Shown piece after piece: positions 1 to 7,970 of a stretch of DNA of 64,000 nucleotides. The stretch is from NCBI GenBank assembly GCA_046724555.1, contig JBKOWU010000017.1, positions 1 through 64,000 on the forward strand, written 5' to 3'. The first letter of the stretch is position 1; each line of letters begins with the position of its first letter. Position numbers and translations under genes: made by a program. This stretch comes from JAFAQB01 sp046724555 (GTDB taxonomy: Archaea > Thermoproteota > Nitrososphaeria > Nitrososphaerales > Nitrososphaeraceae). The notes under the pieces were generated by a model. It searched no databases. It saw nothing but the letters and a program-made list of their open reading frames with translations, and was not told where the DNA came from.

Positions 1-455
1 GCAGTAGATATGCCCGGAGAAATTACGTGAATATTTGCATAGACTCCAAAAGTGACGAATATAATGATTCCTACTATAGCTGGAAGGTAAGTATAATCGC
101 GACTCCACCCCCTAAAACGACTACTTTCTTTCGCCATGTCCTTAGGTTGGACATTTGGAATTATCGACTGTACTTCATCGTTCCTTTGACTTATAAAAGA
201 TGAGCCAGATCTTAATGACGAAGACTTTTCGTCGATTTCACGGAGCAGTTGGAGGCCCTCGTGCGTGATTAGATAATGCTTAGAATCCTTAACAACGTAA
301 TTCTCCATTCTTTCTAAGTGATAGTAGATCGAACCAGTTGAAAGACCAGTAGCATTTCTTATGTCAGAGAAGCCCGCTGAACCGTTTCTTCCCGCTATTG
401 CTCTGAGAATTTTGATCCGTGTACGCCTTGCGCGTAACTGAGTCTCTCCCGTCAA
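1..455 (-). CDS. Winged-helix transcriptional regulator with C-terminal membrane segment (3' end beyond window)
   Basis: The reading frame runs off the left edge. About the first 75 residues form a winged helix-turn-helix: a basic helix rich in Arg (RARRTRIKIL), a recognition region (NATGLSTGSIYYHLERM) and a wing-like strand pair (KHYLITHEGLQLL). This resembles ArsR/PadR-like archaeal regulators. A polar linker follows, then a hydrophobic stretch (LPAIVGIIIFVTFGV), so the protein is probably a membrane-anchored DNA-binding regulator. No ATG is available; TTG at 455 is the nearest usual start, with an in-frame CTG at 482 further upstream. Target genes are unknown. Confidence 0.7.
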   Translation of the reverse strand, partial: MTGETQLRARRTRIKILRAIAGRNGSAGFSDIRNATGLSTGSIYYHLERMENYVVKDSKHYLITHEGLQLLREIDEKSSSLRSGSSFISQRNDEVQSIIPNVQPKDMAKESSRFRGWSRDYTYLPAIVGIIIFVTFGVYANIHVISPGIST

Positions 456-725
456 TACGTTGATTAATTTGATTTTGTCCAGTATTTAAGTTGATAGTTA
501 AAATGTGTTTGCATTTATTTCTTAAGCTTGTCAATATTTTTGGGTGTGGACAGACCTACCTAGATCGTTAAAACAATAAAAATGTGTCAGTATCCAACTA
601 TTACAATCGTGATGCCTTAGGTAACATATTGATAGTACGCAAGACTTATACACACATTCTGTTGTATTCTTAATACTTTTCGAACGTGGGGTCGTAGCGA
701 AGCCAGGCATCGCAACGGGCTCCAG

Positions 726-756
726 ATCCAACGATTAGAGGCTAGTGTTAGAAGAA
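726..756 (+). other. tRNA-Trp intron 1, anticodon loop (canonical position 37/38)
   Basis: This 31-nt insert lies between G37 (725) and A38 (757). It forms its own hairpin: AAC (730-732) with GTT (747-749), and ATTAG (734-738) with CTAGT (742-746), loop AGG. A relaxed bulge-helix-bulge can be drawn with loop bases CTCC (720-723) against GAAG (751-754), with one mismatch. Cleavage by the archaeal splicing endonuclease is inferred. It is far too short to host a box C/D guide of the kind found in some archaeal Trp introns. Confidence 0.8.
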
Positions 757-777
757 ACCCGTGGATCAAGGGTTCAA

Positions 778-809
778 TTGACGATTGGTTTGGAACCATG
801 TCAGAACAG
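778..809 (+). other. tRNA-Trp intron 2, T-loop (non-canonical position 58/59)
   Basis: This 32-nt insert splits the T-loop after TTCAA. A clean bulge-helix-bulge is visible: central 4-bp helix GTTC (772-775) with GAAC (804-807), 3-nt bulges AAT (776-778) and AGA (808-810), inner helix TGAC/GTCA (779-782/800-803) and an apical GGTT/AACC stem. Cutting both bulges after the second base restores loop TTCAAAT. Non-canonical tRNA introns are known in archaea, mainly Thermoproteota. Confidence 0.85.
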
Positions 810-824
810 ATCCCTTCGGCCCCA

Positions 825-1300
825 CTTCATCTCTATATCCATCACTGCATCCCTTCCAAAGTTAACTAATGAGAATTTAACAGTACTTGCCACATTGGCC
901 CTTCTCACGAAATTTGGATATTAGTTGAAGCTTCTTCTGACGTAAGTACTTTGACCAGTCTGGGATAATTTTAAACCAGAGGTTTGCAAAAAACCCACTT
1001 CGACATTCCCTTTGAGTGATCGAAAAGTGGCATTCGCCTCTTATACGTAATTTCCAGTAGTGCTCAATGCAGGTTAAATATCTTCTCTGGCTCTTTCCTT
1101 CACTCAGGTATAAACAGCCTCCAGCTGCAGATTCCTTTAATTGGATTCAAACATGAAATCTTTCCTCTCACAGATCTCTAACTCCTAATTTGTGAGACCG
1201 CTTACAAAGACAATCAAGTTCTTTCTTTGCCAGGTAGGATCGTTATCCAATGCATTGAAGTGACTCTTGACGACCGCTGCTTTGATTATAAAGATATTTC
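825..1300. other. Intergenic, no gene recognised
   Basis: No convincing coding frame, tRNA T-arm motif or strong hairpin was found here. The stretch separates the tRNA-Trp from the end of a small minus-strand membrane protein gene and probably holds the termination region of both. Confidence 0.4.
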
Positions 1301-1588
1301 TTACGCACTTGTTTTCATTTTTTTATATTGATACCATACAGCAAATCTAGTTGTGCCTACTCCTATAGCAATTATGATTAGAGCACATGACAGAAATATG
1401 GGTTTAACTACAAATCGGATCGAATCTGGCGCGGTAGAATAGAATTGGCATTTTTCATATGGTCTTTGAGATCTTTGACATTCTTTTATCATAGGAAATG
1501 CCAGTAAAACTATTATAAACGTAATAAGCAAGGCCAGTCCTATTGTCGAGAAAATTGCTCCTGACTTTTCTATCTGTTTTAATTCCAA
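1301..1588 (-). CDS. Small membrane protein with two predicted transmembrane segments
   Basis: The 95-residue product has a short basic N-terminus, a first hydrophobic helix at about residues 13-33 (IGLALLITFIIVLLAF), a soluble loop with two cysteines (KECQRSQRPYEKCQF) and a second helix at about residues 62-85, ending in a basic tail. The paired cysteines lie between the membrane segments and could form a disulfide if the loop is external. I do not recognise the family. It lies 36 bp from the next minus-strand gene and may be co-transcribed with it. Confidence 0.5.
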   Translation of the reverse strand: MELKQIEKSGAIFSTIGLALLITFIIVLLAFPMIKECQRSQRPYEKCQFYSTAPDSIRFVVKPIFLSCALIIIAIGVGTTRFAVWYQYKKMKTSA

Positions 1589-1624
1589 TATCTATAATTT
1601 TGTTCCGCTTCAATTTGTTTCTTG

Positions 1625-2431
1625 TTATACAGATGAAATTTGACTAGTATCCAGCGTCGCAAACCGATATAGGCTGCTTTGCGATACCCTTACAAAGCGG
1701 TCATTATAGTAGTTATAATCTAGTGTATTTCCAATATGCCTATGCCATAAATCGTGTATGAAATCCAAATATTCCTTTCTATTTTTACCCTTCATTCTCA
1801 TAACTTCATGGGATAATAAATGTGATATTTTAGTACAGTTATTATCTGCGAAAAACCTAGCGCGTTCACTTTGTGATGTATCAGCAGATGGTCTCTTCCA
1901 GTAAACCATGCCAAAATTCTCACTTGAATATCCTTCCGTTTGACAATCCGTCCAAAAGGGGCTAAAATATGCCAAATAGAAATGATAAATTCCTTTTCCT
2001 CTTTGAGCGTGGTCTCTCAAAAGATAATCCAGTGACATTCTATCAAATATTTTTCCAGGAATAACTGGTAAGATGTCTGCATCTACGTTAAAATCTATAT
2101 GGAAATGACGTCTGATCCACCAATGATAAAACCTGGACATTGAATGGACATAATCCCAATCCTCATTTCGCCTTGTCTGCCATTCTTGATCCTTGGCCAC
2201 GTAAATGAAAAATAACTTCTTATTTGACAATTCTAAATAATTTTCATTAGAGAGCATATAATAAAAACCATCTACCGCGATCGATTTGTCTCTATTGTCT
2301 TGTACCGAGCCAATCTCAATTGCTTGCAGGTAACAACACGTAACGATCGTTTCTACGATCGATACAGGTGAATGGTTTTTCCCAAAGGTGCTATCAGCCG
2401 ACAGACAAGTGGACATATACGTACATAACAA
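1625..2431 (-). CDS. Uncharacterised protein with a histidine-rich, possibly metal-binding C-terminal half
   Basis: The 268-residue product shows no clear family match by eye. The C-terminal half holds SHLLSHEVMRMKG (about residues 203-215) followed by FIHDLWHRHIG. This HxxxHE plus downstream HDxWxxH arrangement looks like a zincin-type or other metal-binding helix pair, though it is not a textbook HExxH. The region before it is rich in aromatic residues (FYHWWIRRHFHIDF). The start is uncertain: ATG at 2431 or the in-frame ATG five codons later. Promoter and upstream A+T-rich DNA lie between it and the plus-strand VOC gene. Function not assigned. Confidence 0.5.
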   Translation of the reverse strand: MLCTYMSTCLSADSTFGKNHSPVSIVETIVTCCYLQAIEIGSVQDNRDKSIAVDGFYYMLSNENYLELSNKKLFFIYVAKDQEWQTRRNEDWDYVHSMSRFYHWWIRRHFHIDFNVDADILPVIPGKIFDRMSLDYLLRDHAQRGKGIYHFYLAYFSPFWTDCQTEGYSSENFGMVYWKRPSADTSQSERARFFADNNCTKISHLLSHEVMRMKGKNRKEYLDFIHDLWHRHIGNTLDYNYYNDRFVRVSQSSLYRFATLDTSQISSV

Positions 2432-2594
2432 GAGAATGCGATTGAAAAATCGGTGCTATTATATAGATCAGCCATGCTATTAATTGCTCTATTGTAGATG
2501 CTCTTATTACATTGGAAATAAATTAGGACTATTCATATTTATATATACACTAATATCACAGATAAGTTCTTAATTCGGAAGAGATAAAATCCAG

Positions 2595-3008
2595 GTGGTG
2601 TTTTGTGTGTCATTTAGAAGGATAAGCGCTGTGGTCCTAGTTGTCTCTAACGCGAAGAGATCGATTAATTTTTATAAGAATATCCTTGGGCTACCCGTTA
2701 AAAGGCAATCTAAAGACTGGACTGAATTCTTCCATGATCGGACTGTCCTAGCTTTGCATCCAGCTAAGAAGAAAGACAAACTGAAATCCGGATCAAGCAT
2801 GCTGATAGGATTTATGGTTAATGACCTTGATTCTTCTGTCAAACAGTTGAAGAAGAAGAGGGTAAAGTTCTTTAAACAGCCGAAGAATGAACCCTTTGGC
2901 AAACACACGATTATTCTCGACCCAGACGGTCATTTGATCTCGATAGCTGAGCTGAAGGAAAAATCTACAGAGGGATTTGATCTTTTGGGACTAGTTGGCG
3001 CAGAGTAA
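2595..3008 (+). CDS. VOC (glyoxalase/bleomycin-resistance) family protein
   Basis: The 137-residue protein has the usual single-module layout: an opening strand (SAVVLVVSNAKRSINFYKNIL) whose helix carries the FYKNILGL signature, a central strand with LALHPAKKK, and a second half (GFMVNDLDSSVKQLKKKRV) closing with the conserved IILDPDGHLISIAE. In this family the final Glu is often a metal ligand. The substrate cannot be deduced. Translation probably starts at GTG 2595. It is a single gene with no evident operon partners. Confidence 0.8.
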   Translation: MVFCVSFRRISAVVLVVSNAKRSINFYKNILGLPVKRQSKDWTEFFHDRTVLALHPAKKKDKLKSGSSMLIGFMVNDLDSSVKQLKKKRVKFFKQPKNEPFGKHTIILDPDGHLISIAELKEKSTEGFDLLGLVGAE

Positions 3009-3651
3009 AAAAGATCTCGCGTTGGTTCAATAGCAAGGAACTATTGCATGTAGAATACTCTATGAATTATCTAAAACAAAAAATATTTCTGATTTCATGT
3101 TGTAATTTCAATTATCGCATCTCATTTTCTACCTTCAATAACCTGGATTACTCGTGAATCACGAGCAGGACGCAAAGTTCAAGCTAACTTCCATCCTGCT
3201 TTAATAGGCTCGAGTATTCGTCAGCAGTCCTTTCCCTTCCAGATGCTACACACATCATATGTATATCATCAGTTTTGAAAAGTGGGCTTGATTCGGATCA
3301 GGAACTATATGCTAGGCAATAAATAACCTTGCATGTTCAGGAGAAGATGCATAAATATTAGACAGTATCCTGGCATTCTGCGTCACTCCAATCATGAAGG
3401 ATCATTTTCGTTATATATGCATCTGCAAAAGGAATTTGGCTATTACTAAACATATCTCCATTGACGTAAGAATACGGCTCCTAACTTCGGTGCTAATAAT
3501 TGTTCCTTGTTACTAATTACTAATCTAATTACAGATGACAACGTCGTGCCTTTACTTGTATCAACAGTAGCAGAATCCATGCCTAATTGGAGGGCTCCCA
3601 CCTGGAAGTCACTGTAGGCACTACGATAAAGCATAATTTCCCAGTCATCGT
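3009..3651. other. Intergenic region with tandem hairpins, otherwise no gene seen
   Basis: A 640-bp gap between the VOC protein and the FAD oxidase. A 62-codon minus-strand frame at 3446-3634 has no recognisable features and is not called. The only structured part is the pair of hairpins at 3151-3200. Confidence 0.4.
3151..3200 (+). other. Two adjacent hairpins, possible terminator or small structured RNA
   Basis: CTCGTG (3151-3156) pairs with CACGAG (3160-3165). Directly overlapping, AGCAGGA (3164-3170) pairs with TCCTGCT (3194-3200), enclosing an inner AAGTT/AACTT stem (3175-3179/3186-3190). The hairpins share bases 3164-3165, so the two may be alternatives. No poly-T tract follows directly. 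Confidence 0.4.
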
Positions 3652-5202
3652 ATGATGATGATAATGGACATTAAAGATGATTTAGAGCGTATAGCTAAGG
3701 GAGAAATTCTATCTGACAGCTGGAGTACAGAAATATATTCTGTTGATGCAAGCAATTACAAAATAAGACCATCATTGATAGTGTGCCCTGAAAGTGAAGA
3801 TGATATACAAGAAGTGTGTCGATACTGTTTTTCGAAAAATGTACCTGTAACAGCAAGGGGAGCCGGGACCAGTCTCCTTGGCCAGTCGCTGTCTGATAGT
3901 GTGCTCATTGACTTTACGAAACATATGAATAAGATAAGTGAAATTGCAGATGATTATGTCATAATCGAACCCGGCATAGTCAAAGGAGTTTTAGATAGAG
4001 AATTAAAAAAGAAAGGTAAATTTCTTCCCCCCGACCCTGCAAGCAGTAATTACTGCACCATAGGAGGCATGATCGCAAATAATTCAAGTGGATCTCATTG
4101 TTTGAGTTATGGTAATACAATAGATTTTCTAAAAGAAATTCGAGTTACTTATTCTGATGGTAGTTCTGGATTACTTGGAGATATAAAACGCACTGCTGTT
4201 GGAGAATTAGGCAACGACGCAAACGGGAGATTAATGAAAAGTTTGTTTGAATTGTTGTGCGATCACTCTGTCGCAATAAAAGAACATTATCCACAGGTGT
4301 CAAAGAATTCATGCGGCTACAGGCTTGATGCACTAATCAATGACGAGTATTTTTCTCCCCAGAAAATATTTGCTGCATCTGAAGGTACTTTAGGCATTGT
4401 GACCTCTGCTAAGATGAAGATTATAGACATCCCAATGTATCGTCATTTGCTTGTATTAGGTTTTGAAAATTTATTATCTGCGGTGTACGTAGTCCCGCTC
4501 ATTTTACAATCTAATCCTACTGCTCTTGAATTGCTTGATCACTCTGTTTTTTCCTTTCAGGAAATCACACAAGGGAGAGGGAATAATAACACGGTAACAG
4601 GTAGTATCGATTGTCTGCTATTCGTAGAATTCGCAGGAGATGACTTGACCGACATCGAAATAAATGTCAAGTCATGCTTGAACAAATTGTCTTATAGATG
4701 TACGCTTATAGAAAGTGTAGCTGATGAACAGAGTATTGTAAGGATATGGCAGGCAAGAAAAAATGCGTTGAATCGGATCATGAAATTAACTATTGGTAGC
4801 AGAAAACCAATTGGGCTAATAGAAGATACAGTGGTCAGCCCTTATCTACTATATGAATATACACAATATTTACAACAAATATATACTCGTTACAAACTAG
4901 ACTATGTAATCTATGGTCATGCTGGAGACGGCAACTTGCATACAAGACCACTAATGGATGTCAATTCCAAGTCTGAGATTGAATTGTTACAAAATCTGGC
5001 CCAGGATGTTTTTAATAAAGTCGTCCGATCTGGTGGAACTATTACAGGAGAACACGGCGACGGTCTCGCTAGAACAAGATATATCGAATATATGTATGCG
5101 GGTGAGATCGTTTCACTTTTCAAGGAAGTAAAAAAGTTATTTGATCCAAAATTTATTATGAATCCAGGTAAAAAAGTTATTCGATCCAGTTCACTGATCT
5201 GA
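3652..5202 (+). CDS. FAD-binding oxidase, GlcD / D-lactate dehydrogenase type
   Basis: The 516-residue protein has the two-domain plan of the vanillyl-alcohol-oxidase superfamily. The N-terminal FAD domain has PVTARGAGTSLLGQSL and PPDPASSNYCTIGGMIANN, then ASEGTLGIVTSAKMKI. The C-terminal FAD-oxidase domain has YGHAGDGNLHTRP, GGTITGEHGDGLART and the terminal FDPKFIMNPGKK. Such enzymes oxidise D-lactate, glycolate or related 2-hydroxyacids. There is no separate iron-sulfur partner (GlcF) nearby, so the electron acceptor is unclear. The start lies in a run of ATG codons (3652, 3655, 3658, 3664) that leaves the exact first residue open. Confidence 0.85.
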   Translation: MMMIMDIKDDLERIAKGEILSDSWSTEIYSVDASNYKIRPSLIVCPESEDDIQEVCRYCFSKNVPVTARGAGTSLLGQSLSDSVLIDFTKHMNKISEIADDYVIIEPGIVKGVLDRELKKKGKFLPPDPASSNYCTIGGMIANNSSGSHCLSYGNTIDFLKEIRVTYSDGSSGLLGDIKRTAVGELGNDANGRLMKSLFELLCDHSVAIKEHYPQVSKNSCGYRLDALINDEYFSPQKIFAASEGTLGIVTSAKMKIIDIPMYRHLLVLGFENLLSAVYVVPLILQSNPTALELLDHSVFSFQEITQGRGNNNTVTGSIDCLLFVEFAGDDLTDIEINVKSCLNKLSYRCTLIESVADEQSIVRIWQARKNALNRIMKLTIGSRKPIGLIEDTVVSPYLLYEYTQYLQQIYTRYKLDYVIYGHAGDGNLHTRPLMDVNSKSEIELLQNLAQDVFNKVVRSGGTITGEHGDGLARTRYIEYMYAGEIVSLFKEVKKLFDPKFIMNPGKKVIRSSSLI

Positions 5203-5632
5203 ATTTTGAAGTTTAGTTAAATTGCATATTATATGCCCCTATACAATTCAGATTGCATTTACCCCCACGTGTCACATTCGAGTAACTACACTTCTAAATT
5301 AGTTTAGCTTGTATAGGCATAGCTAGTTTATGAAATAGGCTTTAAACAAGTATAAAAAAAGCAACAGCATAATGCTAAATTGCGGTATTCCTTATTTCTT
5401 CCTCACAAAAAAAGGGCAACAATATGATCAAAACAAATAAGAATCTATCTGCGGATCTATCGATCTCAAGAATCATCTTAAAGGATTGTGAACATCATAA
5501 GCTAATTTTCAGACTCGAACTAGAATCTTTTGTTAAAGCGCATATGCGCGAAGCCCAATTCTTGACCATTTTATGTTTCAATAGATGTGGCTTGATCTTC
5601 ATTTTTATTTATCATAATACATAATCTATGGA
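5203..5632. other. Intergenic, no confident gene
   Basis: A 66-codon plus-strand frame at 5424-5624 is preceded by a purine-rich tract but encodes nothing recognisable, and I do not call it. No tRNA or strong inverted repeat was found. Confidence 0.35.
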
Positions 5633-5869
5633 ATGAAGTTAACCGGCCTTTTTGGCTTTGTTATGATGATGTGGATAATAATTTTAGTAGAATCAGCGTT
5701 CTTAGTATTTGTTGTACCTATTGTGGATCGTATATTGCTCAGAAATGGATATGGTAGGTTAATCGTATCTTCGATTGAAGCATTAATATCTATTTCATCA
5801 GTACTCATGTTAATTTTTTTGCTAAATAAAATGAAGAACATATATATGCAAAAGAAACTTCAATTGTAA
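5633..5869 (+). CDS. Small two-helix membrane protein
   Basis: The 78-residue product consists almost entirely of two hydrophobic segments: residues 4-30 (LFGFVMMMWIIILVESAFLVF) and residues 42-64 (LIVSSIEALISISSVLMLIF). A charged loop (DRILLRNGYG) separates them and a lysine-rich tail follows. That composition is unlikely by chance, but the family is not recognised. It is convergent with the downstream minus-strand PP-loop gene. Confidence 0.45.
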   Translation: MKLTGLFGFVMMMWIIILVESAFLVFVVPIVDRILLRNGYGRLIVSSIEALISISSVLMLIFLLNKMKNIYMQKKLQL

Positions 5870-6023
5870 AATCCAGTTAACGGTCATCTCGTTAAGTTGA
5901 TGACTCAAGAGTTATCCCCTAATAGAAAGGTGCATGAGTAAATTATCGTCTTATACGCAGGTATCCAATCCTCTGTAACTTGCTATACACTCTAGCCAGG
6001 ACACTTGTACTTGTTATACTAGT

Positions 6024-6833
6024 CTAGATCTTCTGCGAGTGCCTTGTGTCTAGATTAGCTTCTGATATGTGATTCGGTGATTTGGTATATATTTTAAATT
6101 TTTTGTGAATCATTGTACCATATTGAATCGCTTTTTTTGGCTTCATGGCAGATTCTTCTGGAATACCTATAGAAAGCGCTGTTTCTCTTAAGATGTGCTT
6201 CCGAACAAAGTCATTTGAACCAGTTATCTTCTGATCAATATCGATATTTTTAGCAAAGGCGATGAATTTTTCTGTTAGAAAAGGCTTTTTCAATTTTATT
6301 CCCATTTCACAACTTACGGTTTCTATCTCGCTCATAAGCTCTAATTCATTTATGATTTTTTCATCCACTAGTTTTGCTATATAGCGTCTTCCCCGACCAT
6401 AAACCAGTCTATATTCATTGTACCCGCAAAACAACTCATCGCAACCATTTGCAGTCAAAACTTGCTGGAAGCCACTTCTATTGGCTAACTTTGCAATGTG
6501 GAAATATGCAATACAATTTTCGATATGGGACACATTCTCACAGTCTATTATATGCGTCACATGTGATAAAACTTCGTAAAATTCTTGTTCATCCAATGTG
6601 TAAATGTGATGAGGCAACCCAATTTTTGAGGCAATTACCTTTGAAAATTCTATGTCCTGAGAATTCGAAAATCCTATAGTCAATAGAGTGACTTCAAACC
6701 CGAGATCCTTACAAATTTTTGCTAGCAGTGTACTATCTAGACCGCCGGAGAAAGCAACTGCTACCGACGAATCAATATCCGTAGACTCTACCACTGCAGT
6801 AAATAAGGCATTCTTTAAAACAGATAGCAACAT
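6024..6833 (-). CDS. Asparagine-synthase-type ATP pyrophosphatase (PP-loop) without an amidotransferase domain
   Basis: The 269-residue protein corresponds to the synthetase half of AsnB. The PP-loop AFSGGLDSTLLAKI is at about residues 28-41, and the second signature LTANGCDELFCGYNEYRL (about 134-151) matches the AsnB GxGxDExFxGY region. The N-terminal glutamine amidotransferase domain of true AsnB is absent, so ammonia must come from solution or a partner. The C-terminus (MKPKKAIQYGT) retains the Lys-rich AsnB tail motif. It is divergent from queD/queC across 305 bp. That suggests, but does not show, a role in a tRNA or nucleotide amidation step. Confidence 0.75.
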   Translation of the reverse strand: MLLSVLKNALFTAVVESTDIDSSVAVAFSGGLDSTLLAKICKDLGFEVTLLTIGFSNSQDIEFSKVIASKIGLPHHIYTLDEQEFYEVLSHVTHIIDCENVSHIENCIAYFHIAKLANRSGFQQVLTANGCDELFCGYNEYRLVYGRGRRYIAKLVDEKIINELELMSEIETVSCEMGIKLKKPFLTEKFIAFAKNIDIDQKITGSNDFVRKHILRETALSIGIPEESAMKPKKAIQYGTMIHKKFKIYTKSPNHISEANLDTRHSQKI

Positions 6834-7138
6834 TTGTCGTACACTCTGTTGTATATAAAAATGGGTAATTTTTTCATTTGTGTATGTTAAAGACTATCAT
6901 CCTACAGATAAGTTCGCATGTTGAGCGTGGAGTCATTGGCTAACGATAAGGCCATGCATGCTATTCAGAGACTTTTTAGCTGACTTTCACTATATATTAA
7001 AAAACTGCATTTCACGTCGATTACTATAGTGTATATAGATTTTTAGTCTTTAAGGGTTGGCTATAAAATCGCCAATAGTATATATAGAAATGGATTATAT
7101 GTAAAATCTGTTGTAATTTTTGGTGAAGAATAATTTAG
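6834..7138. other. Divergent promoter region between the PP-loop gene and queD
   Basis: Several A+T-rich TATA-like tracts face both ways (for example TATATATAGAAA around 7077-7089 ahead of queD). I looked for a preQ1-type riboswitch fold and did not find one. Confidence 0.4.
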
Positions 7139-7948
7139 ATGGAAAGATTTGAGCTTGATAGAGACATTAGGTATATTGATGGCCATGGCAATTTGCTGCG
7201 AAGTAGAACTGAGCATGCAGTTTCAAAATTGCTGTCTTTTTTGGGACATGAATATGAACACGATGTAAAACTTCACCTTGGGGATGGTGATTATATCACA
7301 GTTGACTTTAAGGTTGGCGATCTATATATAGAGATTATAGATTCTGAAGCCGACATCGATAAATTCAAAAATATACAAAGCACTGTTCCTGATCTAAAGA
7401 TTATTGCATTTGGTCATTCAAGGTTTGCAGGCAGGGCTAATGAACTCGAATCATTATTCTTCTTCAATTTCGGCGACACCCAGACAGGTTCTATATTCAT
7501 AGAAGATCCCTCTCTTGCTTTTGATTATGCACATATTCTGCCTCTTGTAGAAAAATGCTCTATTCTACATGGACATACATCTACGATTATGGTTGAGATT
7601 ATTGGTGAAATGAAAGATAATCTGGTTATAGACTTTGGAGAAGCTAAGAGAATAATCAAAGACACATTGAGTACAATTGATCACAAATTCTTCATCAGCA
7701 AAAAGTACTTGAAAAAAGAAGACGATACCCATTATTACGTGGCGTTCGAAGGGCCAAAAGGATATTTTGATCTCCAATTACCTAAGATGACGACCTTTCT
7801 TCTTAGAGGAGAAGCCACAGTGGAAACCCTATCAACTGAGATAATAAAGCTGCTTGCTCCTAAAATGCCATCGAATGTACAAGCATTAGGCGTATATGTT
7901 TACGAAGGAGTAAATAAAGGATCTCATATCATTTCAGAAATAATATAG
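7139..7948 (+). CDS. queD: 6-carboxytetrahydropterin synthase (QueD) with an extra N-terminal nuclease-like domain
   Basis: QueD makes 6-carboxy-tetrahydropterin for 7-deazaguanine (archaeosine/queuosine) synthesis. The C-terminal 145 or so residues carry the fold's hallmarks: zinc ligands in FDYAH and the catalytic CysxxxHGH pattern in CSILHGHTST, then VIDFGEAK, DHKFF, a Glu in ATVETLSTEI, and a final Glu in YEGVNKGSH. Ordinary QueD is 120-150 residues; this one has 269. The first 110 or so residues look like a PD-(D/E)xK nuclease-type domain (RTEHAVSKLL, then VDFKVGDLYIEI), but the usual Lys is missing. queC follows after 22 bp. Confidence 0.85.
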   Translation: MERFELDRDIRYIDGHGNLLRSRTEHAVSKLLSFLGHEYEHDVKLHLGDGDYITVDFKVGDLYIEIIDSEADIDKFKNIQSTVPDLKIIAFGHSRFAGRANELESLFFFNFGDTQTGSIFIEDPSLAFDYAHILPLVEKCSILHGHTSTIMVEIIGEMKDNLVIDFGEAKRIIKDTLSTIDHKFFISKKYLKKEDDTHYYVAFEGPKGYFDLQLPKMTTFLLRGEATVETLSTEIIKLLAPKMPSNVQALGVYVYEGVNKGSHIISEII

Positions 7949-7970
7949 AAAGATTAGATCAGATTACATA

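Larger units (their letters stand above)
688..824 (+). tRNA. tRNA-Trp (CCA), interrupted by two introns
   Basis: After removing two introns (726-756 and 778-809) the sequence folds as a 74-nt tRNA. Acceptor GGGGTCG (688-694) pairs with CGGCCCC (817-823), followed by discriminator A824; CCA is not encoded. The D-arm is GCGA/TCGC (697-700/710-713). The anticodon stem is ACGGG/CCCGT (715-719/758-762) with loop CTCCAGA and anticodon CCA at 722-724. The T-stem is AAGGG/CCCTT (768-772/812-816) with a perfect TTCAAAT loop once spliced. The gene stands alone, with no tRNA neighbours. Unspliced, it would be missed by simple tRNA searches. Confidence 0.9.

Noticed and set aside
3446..3634. 62-codon minus-strand frame
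   Set aside because: No domain, no ribosome-binding site and composition like random translation of the region.
5424..5624. 66-codon plus-strand frame
   Set aside because: No coherent fold pattern or homology by eye; possible but unsupported.
6950..7138. Possible preQ1 riboswitch ahead of queD-queC
   Set aside because: No pseudoknot-like arrangement or conserved preQ1 core was found; A+T-rich promoter sequence explains the region.
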